Part shown: one piece after another, positions 38,664 through 50,983 of the stretch
Layout of the letters: every line of letters begins with the position of its first letter
Position numbering within the stretch: position 1 is the stretch's first letter
NCBI GenBank assembly: GCA_022393335.1
Contig: JAJEKB010021279.1
Coordinates: 97,525 to 161,524, forward strand
From: Macrotrachela quadricornifera
Lineage: Eukaryota; Rotifera; Eurotatoria; Philodinida; Philodinidae
Length of the DNA stretch: 64,000 bases
Direction: 5' to 3'
Notes under the pieces: model-generated
What the model saw: only the letters and a program-made list of their open reading frames with translations
Database searches by the model: none
Told to the model about the DNA's origin: nothing
Program-made: the position numbers and the translations under genes

Positions 38664-41600
38664 TTATTCCAATGTTATATGGAATGTTCGAATTTGCATT
38701 GGATTAAGTAAAATATTTAAATCTTTGACTGTTACTTTTTCTAAAAAAAAAGAAAATTTTTAAATAAAATAATATTTCAAAATTTTTTTACTTGGATTAT
38801 TCATCTTAGATGATTGATGATCATTAGTTAACCATTCAAGTCGTTTCATATCATTTAATGGTAAATTACCAGCAAGTGTCAGTTCAACAATATCAATAAT
38901 TGTTCCTTGGGTTTGAAAAATTTTTTGTAAATCAATTATAACTGGTTGAGAATATGTATTATCTTCATTTAATTCAAAATAATGTTCAATACGAATAAGA
39001 TATTGTTTTATATCTAATTGATCAAATGTTAATAAATGAATATTTAATGGTAAATCATTTGTTAATGCTGACCATGTTTGATGATATAATGCAGAATAAT
39101 TATCATATGATAATTGAGGTAATGAATAAGTAGCCAATGGATGCATATATAAATTTTGAGATATAATTCGATGATGAAAAGCACTTGAATTAGATGATTC
39201 AATAATAAGAAAATGTTTACCACGAACAACAAGACCTTCACCAAAAGCTGTTTCATTTAATGGTTCACCAACACCAAGTGCATCATCATAAAGAGTACGT
39301 CGATGTAACATTATTTCAATAGATCCATCATGAATACTACTACCACCTTCAGATCGATCTAAATAAATACAAAAATAAATCTTTATATCTATAAACTTTT
39401 TTATTTATTTTCTTACCAGTAAGAACTGTAAATTGTCGATCTGATTCTTTAATCCATATTCGACTATTAATTGGATAATAATTTCCACTTACATTTTCTA
39501 TTTTTGAATAATTCCATGTTGAACGATAATCTCGTATACGTTCAAGAACTTCTCGTCCATTAGCATCGGTATAAAATTTTGATTCACTTTGAATATCAGT
39601 ATCATAACGAATAATAATTTCTTTACCAATATTATCATTTATTGGAATAGGTCCAACTGTCCATTCAACTTCAAGTATTTTTGCATCATCATATAAACTA
39701 ATTTCTTGACTAGCCCAATTATTAAAAACAATGATTGCTGATTGAATATTTTGTGTTTTTATACATGTTCTAATTGTGAATAAAAGGAAAAAGTTTTATA
39801 ATGCAACGAAAAAAAAGAAAGACTTACATAGAACGTGTTGTGCTTACTGGCTGTGGATCGGATGAAATAGGTCGAAATATATAAGCACCAGATGCTTGAA
39901 ATTCTGATCGAGTATTATTACCAGGAAAACCTAAATAAAAATATGAATATTATAATTTTAAAAACAGATTTTAACTTACTTGAATACCAATAGAAACCTT
40001 GAGCAGTAAATGGTACTTCAATTTTCTTTTTTAAATTTGTTATTTTAAGAAGATTTCCTTGATTATCAAATTCAACTCGAAGATACTATAAATAAATAAC
40101 AAAAGATTTTTTTTTAAAAATTTATTATATGTTCTTACATCATTTTGTAGAATACATTCTTCATTTTCTGTAATTGTTATTTCTGATTGATCATTTGTTT
40201 TATCAGCTAGAATTTTTTTTTTCTTTTTTGTTTTATTATTTAAGTAATAAAATATTACCTTTTATTTCAAAATAATATGTATTAAAACCAAGAGCTGGTA
40301 AAATAGCTGTAAATACAAGTTGATTTGTAGCAAAACTTTTTCGACCAGGAATATTTTTAGTTGGTTCAGATATTGGAATAAGCTAAAAGAAAATAAATAA
40401 AAATGAAATGAAAATTTTTTCTTTTTTTGCTGATAATACTTCAGCTAAAATTGCATGTCCTGTTGAATCACGAATAGCATAATTTTGTGTAACTGGTACA
40501 TGAACATGATGTGATATAGTATGAACAGTTGGATTCCAAAGTGTTAAAGTGAACTATTGAAATTAATATAAAGAGAAAAAAAAAGCATATAAATAAAATA
40601 ATAATTGTTTACGAACTCTATCTTGTTTTTCAATTGGTAAACATTCACTAATATTAGTTAATTGACAAAGAAATTGTGGAGCTTTTGGTGGTGTTTGAGC
40701 ATCTTTAGGTAAAAGTTTAATATAGGCTTTGTTAATAACATCCTAAATTTTATTTATTTTTTTATTAATATAAAACTTTCGTTGTTTATAACATACCGTT
40801 GCTGCATCAATACCATCAGATAATCGTTGAGCATAATCAAATGCAACTTCTTGTTTTTCTGTACCACTAACTGCATCATGATGTTGAGCAATACCCATTG
40901 CTTCACCTATTATTATTATTTTTACATAAAAAAAAAAATTCAAAAATGAAATATTTTACTTAGAGGAAAAAAATTATTTCGTAAATTAATATTAGCATAT
41001 GCATTAAGTTGTCGAGTTACTTGTAATATATTATTTGAATAACGTTCATAACGTTTAAGTGTTGGTCGTGATGTAAAATAACCTGTCCAAAATCCATGTG
41101 GATGATGTGCATATGGAAAAAAATCATCAGTTTTTGATGACCAAGAACGACCAACTTTATTTAATGCATATAAATAACATGATGGTGTTGAATAGAATAC
41201 ATTTACATTACTACCATTAATTTGCTATAAATAGTTTTATTATTATTATTTAAAATAAAATATTTATATACTTCAGCATTAACATATTTAATTAATTTAT
41301 CTAAATTTTTATACCATTGATTTGCACTTTCATATTGAAAATCACTTCCCATTGTCATGATAATATGATTTGTTGCAAAACCATATGCCTAGAAAGAAAA
41401 GAAAAACTTTAAATTTCTAAATATTTTTATTTAGAAAAATATTAACTTCATTATGAGCAGTTTGAATAAATGTTTGAACACGTTCAGGAACATTATAATC
41501 ATGTAAGCGTGGATCATCCTACCAGAAATTAAAATATATAATTAAATTTTGTTTTTCTTTTTTTTTTTAATGAAAAATATTAGCAGAAAACAAGCATCAC

Positions 41601-42899
41601 ACCATAATAGGTTTATCATCACAGAAAAGATCGAAACAAAAACCATTTGGTGGTGTGTAGATATTAAGTAGAAAACGAGTGAAAAGCCATACATTATCTG
41701 TAAGTAAAAATGAAAAAGAAACAAAAACATGCGTGTATACAAAGAAATGCATTGCCAAGCAAAGGTAAAAAAGAAACCAATACACACAAAATTAAGCAAC
41801 TAACCATAATGGGTGGATCATCACAAAAGAGATCAAAACAAAACGAACCCGGAGGACCGTATCCGTTTGGTAAAACACCCGTCAATAACCAACTTTGACG
41901 GTCTATAAGTGTTTAGAACATTTCCAAAATCGTTATTATTATAAAATCAATTTCTAAACTAATTTCTACATATAACTATCTACTTACCTAAATTAGCACT
42001 AGCTTTCCATAATAATTCCATATTTTTTGTTTTATTACGTTCTTCATAATCTTGATAATCAGCACGACCAAAAAATAAACCATCAAAACCCATCTATAAA
42101 TAAAATAAATGAACAAAAATTCATATCATTATATTTCTATGACAAAAGAAAATATTACTTGTGCAAAAATTGATGCTTGTTCACGTGAATGACCAAATGG
42201 ATCAATTTGCCAACCAATTTTTGGTCGACCACATTCACCAAATTGATCATGTAAAAATTCTGCTCCTAAACTATGTTGATCAATAATTGAATTATAATGT
42301 GTCGATGCTTCATCATTCATACACCAACCACCAGATATAAATTCTAATCGACCTATTTTATGAACGAAAAAATTATTTTATTTCTAATTTAAATATTTAA
42401 TTATTTACCTTCATTAACAAATTGTTTTACTTTATTACGTATTTCATCTGTTTGTTGATTCCACCAACGCCAAAAAAAAGCAATTTCAACATAAATAAAA
42501 CGTCGATCAGGATTTTCTTCAAGTGCATGAATAACAGCATCAAGAATATATTGTACACCGGCATGTTGAATATCATTACGTGCTTTAAAAAATTGAATAT
42601 TTCTTATTTCAATCATATAAAAACAGCCCAAAATAATTACATACCTCCATAATAATATTGATCAACAGTTTTTAACCAACCAACATCATCATGAGTATGT
42701 GGAACTATATGAACATTTAGTTTACTTGGATCACCTAAATTACATGCCTAGAATAAAGATCAAATTCAAATATATTGATATATGAAATAATTAAAATTAA
42801 TCTTACATCATAACCACAGCCATTAGATGACTTGATAGGTATGGTGATGCATGGAGGAATAAGAAGCAATAGAAATGTATAAGTAATTAAAATACACAT
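38664..42899 (-). CDS. MAN2B1: Lysosomal alpha-mannosidase (glycoside hydrolase family 38)
   Basis: This enzyme removes alpha-linked mannose from N-glycans in lysosomes. The start at 42899 gives a signal peptide ([16 protein letters not shown]). Key GH38 residues are visible. The zinc site HTHDDVGW is at about 42690-42715, and the nucleophile motif [10 protein letters not shown] with its Asp at about 42190-42220. [20 protein letters not shown] is at 42045-42095 and HHDAVSGT, with the zinc His, at about 40865-40890. Later exons carry the C-terminal beta domains, including GPIPIND and [15 protein letters not shown]. The last exon ends in [11 protein letters not shown], close to the human 'MEIRTF' end. 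There are about 17 exons with a TAA stop at 38664-38666. Full catalytic residues suggest an active enzyme. Two alternative copies of one internal exon are present at 41805-41902 and 41603-41697. A decayed 3' copy follows the gene. Confidence 0.92.
41603..41697 (-). other. MAN2B1: Alternative copy B of a duplicated alpha-mannosidase exon
   Basis: This 95 nt exon has acceptor (cttacag), donor (gtgtga) and the same phases as copy A. It encodes [17 protein letters not shown] then [15 protein letters not shown]. The C-terminal half is nearly the same as copy A, but the family-conserved GVLPNGY is replaced by RFLLNIY. Use of both copies in one transcript would shift the frame, so they must be alternatives, or this copy is decaying. 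Confidence 0.75.
41805..41902 (-). other. MAN2B1: Canonical copy A of the duplicated alpha-mannosidase exon
   Basis: A 98 nt exon between acceptor tatag and donor gttagt. It encodes [18 protein letters not shown] then [15 protein letters not shown], matching the family block (human [13 protein letters not shown]...CWDVLC). It joins in phase to WKASANL upstream and DDPRLHDYN downstream. Confidence 0.85.
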
Positions 42900-43490
42900 T
42901 ATTTAAAAACCACAACTATAAAAAGTACAATTCAAATTTATGACGTATGTAAATGAATAAACTTACTGTTTGTAGGTTTTGTAAAATAGTAAAAGTACCG
43001 GGATGATATATGTATGTATATATATATATCACAGTTTGTTTTAAAGAGAATCTGCAAACTACCAATAAAACAATGAACTTTAGAAATAAATGATATTAAA
43101 ATAAGTACATTTTCACTATTTTAATGAGAATAGATAAGAAAGATATACAAAAAAAAAGAGAGAAAAAAAAAGATAAACGGAAGTTTGTTACGATTACTTG
43201 ATTGTAGACACACCTTCTATTTAGATAAAAGGTCATGGTTAAAATTAATATTATATAATCAATTCTTTCTCATATGATTCAAGTTCAAAAGAATGATAAC
43301 AAATAAATGCATAACATATGAAACTGTTTTTTTTAAATAATTTCATTTTATATTTATACACTCCTAAACATCAGTATGTTATCTCAGTAATCACAACAAG
43401 AACAACAATATAAAAAAAAACAGTACATTTCACCAGAATATTTTAAAAGTATTTATGTTATGAAGATTAATATTTAGATATTGTATTGAT
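42900..43490. other. Intergenic, mannosidase promoter side
   Basis: AT-rich, with an alternating (ta)n run at about 43010-43030. No gene or inverted repeat was recognised. Confidence 0.5.
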
Positions 43491-43982
43491 TTATTCTTCA
43501 TTTTCTCCAATTTGTTTTTTAATTTTTTCAACCATTTGTTTATCTAATATTTTTTGTCGTGATTGAACACTTGCTATAGCTAATAAACTAGCAATAAATA
43601 TAAAACCTTCAAATAACCAAAAATTTCGTTTTTGAATAGGAATTGGTATTGGACATGAACGAGGAGTTTTTATATTTGATTTTGAACAGAGTACAAATTC
43701 TCTATAACCAGTTGGAAAACAACCAGTTGATTTTAAACGACGTTCATATGTTGTACATTTTTGACATAATGTTATTACATCGACTGGTTCAGTTAGATAA
43801 CATGTATTTATTTGTTGTTCTTTATCAACTGATGTATTTAATAAAAATGGTTTATTATATGATGGTACAAAACGAGTAATAATTGTTGAATGTAAATGAG
43901 CAATCAGTAGAAGACTTATTGTTACAAACAAAATAGCAATAGTACAAAAAATCAGACGACGTCGTGTCAGAAAATCAAACAT
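43491..43982 (-). CDS. JTB: JTB family single-pass membrane protein
   Basis: JTB (jumping translocation breakpoint protein) is a small conserved type I membrane protein linked to cytokinesis and mitochondria. The frame is open from 44105, but the ATG at 43982 (MFDFLTRRRLIFCTI) gives 163 residues. That is close to the family's ~146 and gives a start with a hydrophobic signal. The lumenal domain has the Cys pattern (CYLTEPV...LCQKCTTYE...TGCFPTGYREFVLC...RSCP), as in human JTB (CSPC, ECGPTGYVEKITC, SCR). It is followed by the marker FWLFEG (human FWKFEG), a helix, and a basic tail QKILDKQMVEKIKKQI (human RQLDRKALEKVRKQI). The match over the C-terminal 100 residues is clear. The upstream 41 codons may be leader or 5' untranslated. 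Confidence 0.88.
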   Translation of the reverse strand: MFDFLTRRRLIFCTIAILFVTISLLLIAHLHSTIITRFVPSYNKPFLLNTSVDKEQQINTCYLTEPVDVITLCQKCTTYERRLKSTGCFPTGYREFVLCSKSNIKTPRSCPIPIPIQKRNFWLFEGFIFIASLLAIASVQSRQKILDKQMVEKIKKQIGENEE

Positions 43983-44105
43983 GAGAAAAATTTTATCTAA
44001 AAATAGAATTTTGTATAGAAAAACATTTATCAAAGAGATTGAATGTAATAAATCACGAAAAATTGTCAGATTCGGTAGGTTGGCTAGAATTAATGACTCA
44101 TCCAT

Positions 44106-45520
44106 TTAATGCCCAATTTAAAAGTTACTAATGCATTTTCAAGATACATGTATATAAATCAATGCATTTTATTGAATAAATTTTCATTACTTGAATTTAC
44201 ATTTGAATGTATTATCTTGAATTTTGGACAAATATTGTGAAACTAATTTCGAAATAAATTATTTTTGGACATTAGTGCCCTCTATATATTTTTTCTATTA
44301 GTATTTCTTTACTCGCATTTTTTTATTTTATTAAAATCTGTATTAAAAGTGTAATGTAAAAATATTTTTCATTAGTTTAATCTAGCCAGTTATTGTTGTT
44401 CCCAATAATGCAATAGAAACTAAAGCAAGCTGCCTTCGTATCCTTTACTTACATATACCTTAATACATTCTTTTTGTCTGTAATATCTAGTAAGGTGTAC
44501 ACAAGCCATAACCTAAAAACAAATTTTTAAAAATATTCGTACAAACTGAGACTGATAGCTGCCTCTGTAAATCGAAGTTAACAAAAAAAAAAGAGAAGCT
44601 ATATCCTGCCAACAGTAGAACTGACTTTAAGGTTTAACAATCTACTATCATTTAAATGTGAATATTAATTTGATACTTCATATGGCATGTAAATTTATGT
44701 ATCAAAGTATATGACGTACACTATATTTTTCCAGACAATGTATAAAACTGTGTACGGTAGAAATAGCTAATGTTTTCCACATTGTTTCTACTTGATACAG
44801 CTGCTACGGCATACATTTTTTGTTACTAGAGGAATAATCTTCGCACTGATACATGTGAGCAAAAAATAATTTTACCTTTCAAAAAAAACAAGTTTCATTT
44901 GTTCCTTACTATATATATTCCCCTGGAAATGAATGGTTGTAGTCGATATTTTGAACGTAACATCACTATAAAGACAGATTTTTAAAAGAATAATAACATA
45001 TTTTGAAATAGAGTTCAGTAGCTCGAGAGAGAATAGAACCAAGAACCGAATCGGAATCGTGAATTAAAAGAGGATGATATCGAAAAATTCTTTTTAATAA
45101 CAATTCATTTGGTGAATGTACTCCATTCTTAGTTATATTTCTTGTAGTCTCATATGCTTTAATATCAAGTAGAATATAATATGAGCGTTGCAGTAGATAG
45201 ATTAAGATTATCTTTTGAGCAGTATTTGTGCCATATAAGTTTATATAGAGATTTGTGCATAATTTTTTACTCTTTCAAATGAGACGATTTGTGGCCTTAC
45301 CGATCTATGGTTATATTGCCTTTTCGACAAAATACAAACTCATTTTGGGTAAAATTTGAGTGAAAATATAACGCTAAATTCTCCGTCGGAAGCCATCAAA
45401 CGATTTTCCAAATGAACTGAGCATAGCATAGAAAGATTCGCCGTCTCATTTTGCATCGCTTCATATACCTCTTTTAAACAATTGAAGATGGGCTGATTTG
45501 CGTTCATAGACGCTTATATA
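44106..45520. other. Intergenic, no gene seen
   Basis: Somewhat less AT-rich than the gene-dense part. No open frame with family resemblance, tRNA or clear repeat was found. The transition to transposon-rich DNA begins here. Confidence 0.5.
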
Positions 45521-45524
45521 CTTT

Positions 45525-45870
45525 GATTAATACTAAATCATTAATTTTATATGTCGGATTTGTTCGATATCGATCATATCCTTTTTTATATTTAATTTGT
45601 TGTAGTCTAATGGTCTTTTTTGCTTGTTCCGTTAATGTCGATATATATTGTTTTAATCTATTGACATGTTTTAGATCTTAAACAAATGTAACATAGAGTC
45701 TTTGTTGATCAAAGAGTAAAGGACAAAAAGTGCTGTTGTTCAGGCAAATTCGGAAGCGAGGTTTGGTAGAACCCGCTTTCATATGGGTCGAATAACAACA
45801 TGCTTCGTCCTCATGTAATGAAACTAACCTTTATCTGATTTATTTTTACACCTGAATACTACCCACGTTG
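45525..45870 (-). mobile_element. Decayed Ty3/Gypsy-type integrase C-terminal fragment
   Basis: The minus-strand translation of 45525-45670 has the helix that follows the integrase core in Gypsy-type elements, TEQAKKTIRLQQIKYKKGYD, followed by a Tyr/Arg/Thr segment and YKINDLVLIK (the family's Y..GD.VL). Upstream (45670-45870) a faint FCPLLFDQQRL-like piece follows, broken by a stop. No LTR, reverse transcriptase or RNase H is visible. It is an old relic and not functional. Confidence 0.65.
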
Positions 45871-46367
45871 AAATTTAGGAACTTGCTCTCGGTATAATAT
45901 GAGGACATGATAATTTAAATTTGTTAGTTTGACAGTGAAATCTTACATTTGACCCAAACATGGTCGAACTTCTTGATGAACAATATAAAAGGTTCGATTA
46001 TAAGCATCAGTTATATTCACACAAAATGTTATATCGATAGTTGCAATAATTAGGGAAACTGCTCTTAGCTTCTTTTTTTTCTGCGTAATGTGGACACTCC
46101 TTTCAAACTATTACTATGCAATAGAGACTTAAATCCTACACTCGGCACAACTAACGAGAGAATATATTTACATGTTCAAGTGTTTTAGAGCTCATCTTTT
46201 GGTCATAACCAGACCACGATAAGGTTGAAAAACTTAAAAAGGATTTATTCTCTCGCACTTTTATTCGTGAGATACTAAATTTTTAATAAATTTTTCCATA
46301 TGATCCGAGACTGTAAGCAAAATCGTACTTTCGAAATTTGGTCTCATTCTTTGTCCGCATTAAGATC

Positions 46368-46543
46368 TTCGTTAGACAAGGTTGCGCACAAAATTTTACA
46401 TTTTTGAAATGCAATTTTTATAAGATATGAATTTTCCTCAATGTCTATAGAAAAGGTTCTATATTCTGATGAATTCATATTCCACAAAAAACCATGTTCC
46501 AAAAATGTGAAATTTTGTGTACAACCTAGTCTAATTAAGGCAA
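46368..46543. mobile_element. Small inverted-repeat element, ~175 bp
   Basis: gttagacaaggttgcgcac at 46371 and on through aaaattttacatttttg is the approximate reverse complement of the segment ending at 46543 (caaaaatgtgaaattttgt, then gtacaacctagtctaatt). Arms are about 38 bp. There is no open frame. It overlaps a meaningless 95-codon minus frame (46344-46631). Confidence 0.55.
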
Positions 46544-46946
46544 GGGGGAAAAGCAAATTTTGACGCCCAAAATCTGTTGAAATCTGCTTTGTGCCCCTTG
46601 CCCTGATTGAATCTGAATCGATCGAAAACATCTCACATCATACTCTTAACAAAGAGCTTTCAAGTTATGTATGCTAGAAGTATTCATTCTAATCTTCACT
46701 TTCAATACGATCGGAAATAATATTGATCGAGTGAGTGTTACATATGATTGTAAGTAGAATGATGAATTCGAATTTCAATTTCCATCTTTATTGCCATTTT
46801 TAACTTCGAAATAGAATCTTTTTCAATACTCAATGTACAGTTTAGTATAAACAAAACAAGATCATTAGACAAAATAAATTTCGTAGTTTAACAATGCCAG
46901 AGTAAGAGTATATATGGATATGATAGAAATAACTCATACACTTGTA

Positions 46947-49900
46947 TTAAAATTGTACAGATGATATGGCAGGTATTGATGAATTATAAACAGAATCATT
47001 TCTTCTAGAATAGAAAACGGATTGCAATCGTTTGTAAATACAAAGACCACAAATACAGAGACCAAATATAATCAAAATCATATAGATGAAAAGACTAAAC
47101 CATAGACCATTAATTGATGTGGCAAAATTATGGCATACAAATATGTCTGCCTTGTATATTGTAGTTAACGGTAGAGGACAAGTATCAACTGTCGAGTTCA
47201 GAACTCTGCTCACATAGTCTCTTAACTAAAAAAATAAATAAATTTCTTCTTCTTTAATTTTCATTATTCTCTAATACTAACGTCATCAACAGTTTGATTA
47301 ACAACATCTGATGGTAATGTTGGGACAGAACCAATTATATTTTCGAATTGTGTATCAATTGTTTTCAAAGCATTGCTAATCTGTTCTACTTTGTTTGTGA
47401 TGCTGGCTGTATTGGCTACCAGAGAAAATGTATTAAGACGATCGAGATCTGATTTAATATTGATAGCATCGATCGAAACATTAAATTTACCATCAATCTT
47501 TGTATTTAATTGATTCATTGCTCGATCAACATTACTTTGTATATGAACCAAATAATATTTAAAAAAATGTTCACTAAAATGTATTTGTTTACCACAATCA
47601 TCAATAATAGTTGTGAGTTTTGTTAATATATCTGTTCCATCAATAATCAAACTACTTGAATTTGTTCCAAGTAGTTCATCTAAATCAAGATAAATGATCA
47701 ATAATACTAACAAAATGAATAATTACCAATTAAAAATGAAATAAGAAATGGTTGATCATCGTGAGCTGTTCGACAAGCACCTTGAACGAGGAGATTAACA
47801 GCATATAAAATACCAGTAAGAAGAACAATCACAATTAACATGATCAACATAGGCAAAAAGATTATTCGCATACAACAAACAGCTGTTTTCGATGAATGTG
47901 CATTCGATCTCGAATCATTATATTTAGTTGATAATTGAGAGTGTTTCCTACAATCATTTTCTTTATTATTATTATTCATATTTCAAATATCTGATAAGAT
48001 ACAAGTCGATGGCAAATAGAAGTTACGGACATACTCATATGATGGTATTCAAGTAATGCCTAGTTATCTACAATATAGATTGTGTGTTTTACTTAGGAAT
48101 GGAATCAAGTGAGTGTTCCTGAACGTTATTTTATCACTGACAAAATACATATTTTGAAATATAATTATTAATGACCGTTAAAGTAAAGTAAAGGGAGAAA
48201 TTTTAGTCATAAAGTATTTTTGATGTTTTTTAAACAGAAGCAAGATTTGGGTAATTGAAAGCGACTACCGTCGATGAAAATATCGTTTAAATTTTTCATG
48301 AAAAGTTTTCGAAACGTGTTTGACTGTTAGAGCAAACTTGTGTGGACAAAATGGTACCCTGACAAGATGTTCGTCGAAAAACTATAAAGCGTGAAAGAGA
48401 TTAAATTCACTGAAGTTCCTATAATAAAACAATAGGAAATGAAAGCAACATGTATGTTATTCGGAGTGTCAAACACTATATAGCATTTAAGGTTAAGGGT
48501 AATTGAGCTCTGTGAGAGAAATTGAATTTAAAGTATACGTAATGTCAATGAACAAGAGCTGTAGTCAGTATATCGAAGTTAAAACTAAAACAAATAGTCT
48601 TACAGTTCATCTAGGGTTGAAAAATTATATGAGTTTCCCGGCACCTTAAATTTATCATCATGCGAGAACCATGAAAGCAAATAAATAAATGAATAAAGAA
48701 AAACAAAAAAATAAAACTTTTTTTTCATTGACTAACCGATATCTGGGTGATGAATTCTTTCGTTGACAATGACAGCAACGGCATAGAATTATGATAAATA
48801 AGAAAACGAGTGGAATCAGACCGAAAACAATGACCAATACAAGCAAAAGTATACCTATAAGACGAATATACCATCGAATTTTATCTTCTAAATCTTTATT
48901 CAATAACATAGCATTTTGCCACGGTGTTATATAACTAAGAAAATCAGTTTTAATTGTATCTATCAATTTTTGTAATTGTTGATGAACAAGATCGAATGCA
49001 TTGGATATTGTCTCGTCAATTTCCGATTCATTTCCATTGGCATAATCACACAATTCTTGCAATGGTATTTTTAAATTATCGATCATATTTTGATGTTGAT
49101 TTTTGATTTCAACAAAAAGATCCATTGCTGTTTGTGGTAAACTTATTGATGGATTATTAATAATTTGATCTAATTCTTTGATATGCATATCACTTTCGTT
49201 CACTGATTGACGAATAACGTCCAAATAGTATTGTTTTCGAAAAATTTCTTCGAATGCTTTGAGCAACATTGACCTTGATGCTTTGATTACAATGTCATCA
49301 TCTAAGCATAAAATAAATTTTCATTGTGATTCGAGAGTATTTTTCAAAATTTATTCCTAGAAATCAGTCAAAAGCGATCTTTGATCAGATTATGTGTCAA
49401 AGTTCCAAATTTCAATAATCAAGCATGTCAGACATAGAATATGAAAAAAAAAAACATTTTCTTCTGCTCAATAAAAATACGGATTCGCAGATGGAACCAA
49501 GTCTTCCAATCACGCATATCGTAATTTAAGTGCATCAATTTGTGTTACCTAGACAGGAACCTTCAAATAAAAAGGAGAATAAATACGTTGGAATGTTACC
49601 AGAAACTAAAACTATAGAAAATCCAACTTATAAAACCTAAACTACGAATGCTTCAAATCAGCTGTAATATAATCGACTCCTTTAAACTCAACACGTTGCA
49701 CTTCGAATTAAATAACATGATGGTTAAAATATTTGCAGCTGCGAGAAAAATTGAAAAGTCTTTTAGTTACTCAAGACTCTTTGCCTCTCATTAATGAGAA
49801 GTCGTTTTATTTTTCTCGTGCAAAAGTATTTTATATGAAGATTTAAAAAAATATCACAGATCTTATTCGTTCTTAGAAAGAAAACATGTTTTTTTGTCAA

Positions 49901-50983
49901 TCGAAATAGCCATCCTAACTCTCTTCTTTATAGAATAGCATTAAAAATTTATCTTCCTCGTGTACAATACGAAAAGTAGTTTTCCGTTTAGTTTTTAGAC
50001 TAGAAATGATGCGGTACTTGAAGGAAATTTACATGAGCAACAAAATTATGTAAATGTTTCTGTCTAGGCGGCAGAGATTCTTTGTTCAAATTAAGACTTG
50101 ACTTCACGTTTCCATTTGTTTTTCGATTAGAGCACAAGAAATACAATTTCAGGGAACTCTTACGAGGTTAAAATATGACAAATGATAAAACTGTTTTAAA
50201 TAGATTCAAAAAACCTCAATATATTTGAAATCATTTTTCAGAAGCACAGAAATTAGCATCTCGAAATATCTATTATAGTTTATGTGACTACAAGAAAGGA
50301 GATGGTTTCACTTTTATTACTTTGCATTAAATAATGATCGAGCGTTTCCAGTTGATCAAGAAGGTGTTCTAAGTGAAAAGAAACTTCTTTTGGATAAATT
50401 TCTTGATTCATTTCTTTAATTGAATCATCGAGAAATCGTGTTGTTCTACTAACTTGATAGGCAATATAAATTAGTTGAGCAATAACAATTAAACCAATCA
50501 ACAATATTAATACAACAAAAACACATGATCCAGAACATTTACGTTTTCTTCTTTGTTGACGTTTCTTGAAATAAATAAATACAAAAAGAAAATCAATTGT
50601 CGTTCGAAACAGTATCAAATACTCACTTTATCAGATTTTCTCTTACAGCAATTACTATATAACATAATCAAAAATATCATCGAAAGTAAAATAAATAGAG
50701 CCAGAATCACGCTTGAATAAATAATAGCTGATTTCACAGGTTTTAAACCAACAATAGTCGAAACATCCCATGATTTAATATTGCTTGATGCAATCATTTT
50801 CAAAAATGATCGGACATTTTCTGTAGAAAATGTTGAACGAGCTAATGATGATGAAATCATTTGAGAAATGGCTCTTCCATTCGGATTGTAGTATGAATGA
50901 CTAGGAATACTTGTCATATTATTAAGAGCCGGTATTGAAGGTAATGAATATGATACATTTGAACATGTGACATCCAAAGCCAT
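46947..50983 (-). CDS. PROM1: Prominin-like five-helix membrane glycoprotein
   Basis: Prominins bind cholesterol and shape microvilli, cilia and protrusions. Six exons join in phase: 50627-50983, 50321-50564, 48737-49301, 47727-47947, 47282-47679, 46947-47225; 687 residues before the stop. Five transmembrane segments are visible. Helix 1 is at about residues 88-112 and helix 2 at 130-155, with a basic, Cys-containing loop (CCKRKSDKKRQQRRKRK) between them. Helix 3 is at about 355-385, followed by a Cys-rich loop (CRCCHCQ), and helix 4 at about 415-440. Helix 5 (NGLWFSLFIYMILIIFGL) is followed by a Ser/Tyr tail. The two large lumenal loops are coiled-coil-like with N-glycosylation sites. The end 'C..F...INGLWFS' is the family marker. 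An in-frame stop just before the ATG means no signal peptide is seen, unlike vertebrate prominins. Sequence identity is low, so the symbol is family-level. Confidence 0.78.

Noticed and set aside
41542..41799. Minus-strand 85-codon frame in the mannosidase gene
   Set aside because: It is exon B read in the wrong phase plus intron; the splice-phase reading is much better.
46344..46631. 95-codon minus-strand frame
   Set aside because: It runs through a small inverted-repeat element and has no family resemblance.
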